Part shown: positions 5,624-8,604 of the stretch, piece by piece | Layout of the letters: every line of letters begins with the position of its first letter | Numbering within the stretch: position 1 is the first letter of the stretch | Made by a program: the position numbers and the translations under genes | Notes under the pieces: model-generated | Database searches by the model: none | What the model was told of the DNA's origin: nothing | Seen by the model: only the letters and a program-made list of their open reading frames with translations | Assembly: GCA_034437315.1 (NCBI GenBank) | Contig: DAOTUC010000087.1 | Location: 1 to 8,604 of the forward strand | DNA: 8,604 nucleotides | DNA from: DSAR01 sp034437315 | Lineage (GTDB): Bacteria; Chloroflexota; Anaerolineae; B4-G1 | Reading direction: 5' to 3'

Positions 5624-6874
5624 CTATTCGTAGCGCAGGGCGTCAATCGGGTTGAGGAGCGCCGCCCGCCGGGCCGGGTAGATGCCGAAGAAAAGGCCGA
5701 CCGCCGCCGAGAAAGTCGTCGCCAACACCACCGATTGGGGTGTCAGCACCGAGCGGAATCCCTCGACCAGCGACGAGATGACCTCGGCTCCCAGGGCGCC
5801 CAATCCGATGCCCACCACCCCACCGACGACGGAAAGCGTCACCGCCTCCAGCAAGAATTGCAACAGGATGTCCCGCCGCCGGGCGCCGACCGCCTTGCGC
5901 AATCCGATCTCGCGCGTGCGCTCCGTCACCGAGACGAGCATAATGTTCATAATCCCAATCCCGCCCACCAGCAGGCTGATGCCCGCGATGGCGCCCAGGA
6001 AAACGGTCAACACCCCGGTGATCTGACCGAAGACAGAGATGATGTCGGACTGGCTGATGATGGAGAAATCATCCTCGTCCCGGAAATCAATGCCGTGCCG
6101 CTCCCGCAGGATGATCGCGATCTGTTCCGCGGCCGCATCCATCCGGTCGCCCGCCGTCGCCTGGACGATGATGGCCGACACCGTGTACTCGCCGGAACTG
6201 CTGCGGGTGGAGAATAAGCGCGCCTGAGCGGTCGAAAGCGGGATCACCACGCTGTTATCCTGGTCGTTGAACTGGGAACCGCCCTTTTCCTCCAGGACGC
6301 CGATGATGCGAAAGGGCACGTTGTTGATGCGAATCGTCTGGTCCAGGGGGTAGGGATTGTCGGGGAACAGATCCTCGACCACCGTCTTCCCCAGCAGCGC
6401 CACCCGCGACCGGCCGATCATATCGGCCTGGCTGATGAAGGATCCAATTTCAGGGACCCAGTTGCGCACCCGCGTGAAATCGGGCGTCGCCCCCGTCACC
6501 TGGGTGAGCATATCCCGCTGCCCCGTCGCGACGATGATGGAGCGGAATATCTCTGGGGAGACCGCCGCGACGTCGGGCGCCCGCACCGGATCACGCAACG
6601 CCTCCACGTCACCGTTGGTCAACTCCCCACTTCCGGAGGCTCGACCCGGCGGCCCGGACATCGTCTGTTCCTGTGAACCGGGCAAGACGAAGAGGAGATT
6701 CGATCCGATCCCCTGGAAACTCTCCTCGATGTAGACCGAGACCCCTTCCCCGGCAGACATCAGGGTGATCACCGCGCCGACGCCGATGATGATCCCCAGC
6801 ATCGTCAACACGGATCGCAGCTTGTTAGCCGCCAACGCCCGGAAGGCCAGGCGCACGCTCTCTAAAACGTTCAC
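5624..6874 (-). CDS. MacB/FtsX-type ABC exporter permease
   Basis: The 416-residue protein is the membrane subunit of a MacB-like mechanotransmission ABC system. TM1 is at about 21-40 (SVLTMLGIIIGVGAVITLMS), a large extracytoplasmic MacB_PCD region spans about 41-284, and three TM segments follow at about 285-313, 338-362 and 381-400. Between the last three lies the family motif ERTREIGLRKAVGARRRD (318-335), the cytoplasmic segment that contacts the ATPase. It ends in NPIDALRYE, a usual tail of the family. I place the start at the GTG at 6874-6872: GGAGGAG lies 7 nt before it, TM1 then falls at the family position, and the GTG comes one base after the ATPase stop. A longer frame from 6955 would add an unlikely Arg/Ser-rich tail overlapping the ATPase gene. 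Substrates of such exporters range from macrolides to peptides and lipoproteins; this one is unknown. Confidence 0.95.
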   Translation of the reverse strand: MNVLESVRLAFRALAANKLRSVLTMLGIIIGVGAVITLMSAGEGVSVYIEESFQGIGSNLLFVLPGSQEQTMSGPPGRASGSGELTNGDVEALRDPVRAPDVAAVSPEIFRSIIVATGQRDMLTQVTGATPDFTRVRNWVPEIGSFISQADMIGRSRVALLGKTVVEDLFPDNPYPLDQTIRINNVPFRIIGVLEEKGGSQFNDQDNSVVIPLSTAQARLFSTRSSSGEYTVSAIIVQATAGDRMDAAAEQIAIILRERHGIDFRDEDDFSIISQSDIISVFGQITGVLTVFLGAIAGISLLVGGIGIMNIMLVSVTERTREIGLRKAVGARRRDILLQFLLEAVTLSVVGGVVGIGLGALGAEVISSLVEGFRSVLTPQSVVLATTFSAAVGLFFGIYPARRAALLNPIDALRYE

Positions 6875-6875
6875 G

Positions 6876-7598
6876 TCAGTTCTCCTCCGAGCGCGCGACT
6901 CGCGGCTCGTCCACCAGCTCGCTGCGTGTGATGCGGCCATCGTGGATGTGTACAATGCGCTGCGCGTGTTGGGCGATGACCGGATCGTGGGTCACCAGCG
7001 TCACGGTGATGCCCTTGTACTTATTCAACCATTGCAGGATCGCCATCACCTCCACCCCCGATTTGCTATCCAGATTGCCGGTCGGCTCGTCCGCCAGGAT
7101 AATGGCGGGGTTGTTGACCAGCGCCCGCGCAATCGCCACCCGCTGTTGCTGCCCGCCAGAAAGCTCGTTGGGCGAGTGGGTCACCCGTTCGCTCAAACCG
7201 ACCGAGATCAACGCCTCCTCGGCTCGCTTCTTCCGATCCGCCATCCCCACTCCGGCGTAGATCAGGGGCAACATCACGTTTTCCAGCGCGGAGGTGCGCG
7301 CGAGCAGGTTAAAAGTCTGGAACACGAAACCGATTTTCCGATTCCGAATCTGGGCCAATTGATCGTCGCCCAACTGGCTGACGTCCCGCCCCTCAATGAA
7401 ATAGGCGCCCGACGTGGGCTGATCCAGGCAACCGACGATGTTCATCATCGTCGATTTGCCGGAACCGGAAGGGCCCATCACGGCGATGATCTCCCCTTCT
7501 TCGATCTGTAGTGAAACGTCGCGCAACGCCCGCACCTCGACCTCGCCCATCTGATAGACTTTGGTGATGTTTTGTAATTCGATAACCGGCATCGTCAT
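6876..7598 (-). CDS. MacB/LolD-type ABC transporter ATP-binding protein
   Basis: The 240-residue cytoplasmic ATPase powers the neighbouring permease. All nucleotide-binding motifs are intact: Walker A GPSGSGKST (42-50), Q-loop glutamine Q94 in FVFQTFNLL, signature LSGGQQQR (146-153), Walker B IILADEP (166-172, catalytic E171), D-loop GNLD (174-177) and switch histidine H204 in LVTHD. ARTSALENVMLPL after the Q-loop is typical of the MacB/LolD/FtsE branch. I start at the ATG at 7598, which has GGAG 6 nt upstream. A TTG at 7601 and a second ATG at 7592 are possible alternatives. The gap to the adaptor gene is 33 nt, and only one base separates its stop from the GTG of the permease, so translation of the two is probably coupled. 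Confidence 0.96.
   Translation of the reverse strand: MTMPVIELQNITKVYQMGEVEVRALRDVSLQIEEGEIIAVMGPSGSGKSTMMNIVGCLDQPTSGAYFIEGRDVSQLGDDQLAQIRNRKIGFVFQTFNLLARTSALENVMLPLIYAGVGMADRKKRAEEALISVGLSERVTHSPNELSGGQQQRVAIARALVNNPAIILADEPTGNLDSKSGVEVMAILQWLNKYKGITVTLVTHDPVIAQHAQRIVHIHDGRITRSELVDEPRVARSEEN
6882..6888 (-). promoter_or_regulatory. Ribosome binding site that decides the GTG start of the permease
   Basis: GGAGGAG on the minus strand lies inside the last codons of the ATPase gene, 7 nt before the GTG at 6874. Nothing comparable precedes the ATG at 6955, so it settles the choice of start. Confidence 0.8.
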
Positions 7599-7631
7599 CA
7601 AAAGCTCCCCCAGATGTTTGTTATCCGCGCG

Positions 7632-8604
7632 TTACTGTGTGAAAAAACGATCATCTCGCACCCACACGACCTCGTCGCCCTCCGAAAGCCCCTCGACGAT
7701 CTCCGCTATGCCTTCGTGACGCGCGCCCACCACGACGTCGGCGCGCACAATCGCCCCGTCCACTCGCCGCTCGACGTAGGTCTGCCCAGTCTCTGGGTCA
7801 ATTCGCACCACCCATGTGGGGATCATCAACACGTCGGTCAACTCTTCCACCACGATCGTCGCATTGGCGCTCATGTCGACCCGCACCGGCGCATCGGTCC
7901 CCGCCAGGCGGATCATCGTCTCGTAGTAGACCACGCCGCCTTCAATTGTGGCCGCCGGCGAGATTCGTTCCACCCGACCAACGAGATCGGCCTGCGGCAG
8001 CCCGTCCAGCGTCACCCTGGCCTCCTGGCCCACCGCAAGTTTTCCCACGTCGATCTCGTCCACCTGCACCACCAGGCAAAAAGCGGAGGTGTCCAGGAGG
8101 GTGACAGCCGGCAACGGTCCACCGGCCGCCATCTCGCCAGCGGTGACGTTGACCGCCGCCACGACGCCGTCGAAAGGCGCCGCCAGCGTGGCGTGGGTCA
8201 GGGCCAATTCCGCCATCTCCCAGGCCGCCCGCGCCTGCTCGACCTGGGCCTCGGCCGCCGCGATCTGCCCGCCGGTCGCCCCCTCCAGCAACAGGTCGAG
8301 GCGGGCCTGGGCGGCGTCCTGCTGAGCGCTCATCACAGCCACGTTGGCCCGCGCCGCACGAATCGCATCAACCGACGTTCCAGACGTGAGCGCGTCCAGG
8401 CCGGCGTAGGCCGCCTCCAACGCGCTATCGGCCGCCGCCAGGTTGAAACGCGCTTGCTCCTCCGGAGCGCCCAATGCCGGGCAGATTTCTCGCTCCCCCA
8501 TCCCGTGGGGCAAGTCCACGGTGAAGCACTTGAGCGTCATCTGGTAGGCCTCGAAGGCGGCCTTCTGATTCGCCTGCGCCGACGCAAACTCCGCTTCGGC
8601 GGCG
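7632..8604 (-). CDS. HlyD/MacA-like efflux adaptor protein (N-terminus beyond the window)
   Basis: The frame is open to the right edge; 21 further codons precede the ATG at 8540, so that ATG is internal and the signal peptide or anchor is outside the window. Counting from M at 8540, residues 26-115 and the Ala/Gln/Glu-rich residues before M form the alpha-helical hairpin. The lipoyl half-motif is at about 116-140 (ATLAAPFDGVVAAVNVTAG), the beta-barrel at about 154-230 and the membrane-proximal domain at about 235-295. The protein ends with the GLSEGDEVVW motif usual for the family. It should act outside the cytoplasmic membrane, joining the MacB-like permease to its export path. Two cysteines (C5 and C20) lie in a loop interrupting the hairpin. 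It is the first visible gene of the exporter operon and ends 33 nt before the ATPase. Confidence 0.93.
   Translation of the reverse strand, partial: AAEAEFASAQANQKAAFEAYQMTLKCFTVDLPHGMGEREICPALGAPEEQARFNLAAADSALEAAYAGLDALTSGTSVDAIRAARANVAVMSAQQDAAQARLDLLLEGATGGQIAAAEAQVEQARAAWEMAELALTHATLAAPFDGVVAAVNVTAGEMAAGGPLPAVTLLDTSAFCLVVQVDEIDVGKLAVGQEARVTLDGLPQADLVGRVERISPAATIEGGVVYYETMIRLAGTDAPVRVDMSANATIVVEELTDVLMIPTWVVRIDPETGQTYVERRVDGAIVRADVVVGARHEGIAEIVEGLSEGDEVVWVRDDRFFTQ

Noticed and set aside
8538..8540. ATG at 8540 as the start of the adaptor gene
   Set aside because: The frame continues upstream to the window edge with helix-forming residues of the same hairpin, and a start here would remove the signal sequence and half the hairpin.

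Overview
The window looks like a piece of a GC-rich bacterial chromosome, most likely Chloroflexota (Anaerolineae-like). This placement is an inference from gene content (a substrate-binding protein fused to a VWA domain, an SPFH protein next to it, and a split MacAB-type exporter) and from the style of the intergenic DNA (AT-rich gaps and small perfect hairpins in series). No rRNA, tRNA, transposase or CRISPR array is visible. Every gene I can support lies on the minus strand, so the window is best read from right to left.

Right third (8604 to 5624): three tightly spaced genes encode a tripartite-type ABC exporter. They are an HlyD/MacA-like adaptor that runs off the right edge, a LolD/MacB-type ATPase, and a MacB/FtsX-type permease that starts with GTG one base after the ATPase stop. 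The unit ends in a textbook intrinsic terminator with a perfect 13-bp stem and a U tract (5459-5494).

Middle gap (5186-5623): this AT-rich, non-coding stretch is the most unusual part of the window. It holds two copies, in the same orientation, of a conserved box of about 26 nt. Each copy abuts a two-tier nested inverted repeat whose stem sequences differ between copies while the fold is kept. One copy lies between the permease stop and the terminator. The other lies in the leader of the SPFH gene, right up to its ribosome binding site. Two exact 11-bp direct repeats lie between them.

Left half (5185 to 353): four genes in one direction with gaps of 16, 15 and 11 nt form a probable operon. 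They encode an SPFH/YdjI-like scaffold with a Gly-rich linker and a helical tail, a membrane-anchored substrate-binding protein, a lipoprotein with a paralogous substrate-binding domain fused to a complete-MIDAS VWA domain, and a two-TM protein with a long cytoplasmic coiled coil. No transporter permease or ATPase accompanies the binding proteins. A sensing or envelope-stress assembly spanning the membrane is therefore more likely than an importer (inference).

Left edge (1-352): this is AT-rich intergenic DNA with an array of four small hairpins (216-304). Another minus-strand gene appears to start at 44 and leave the window.
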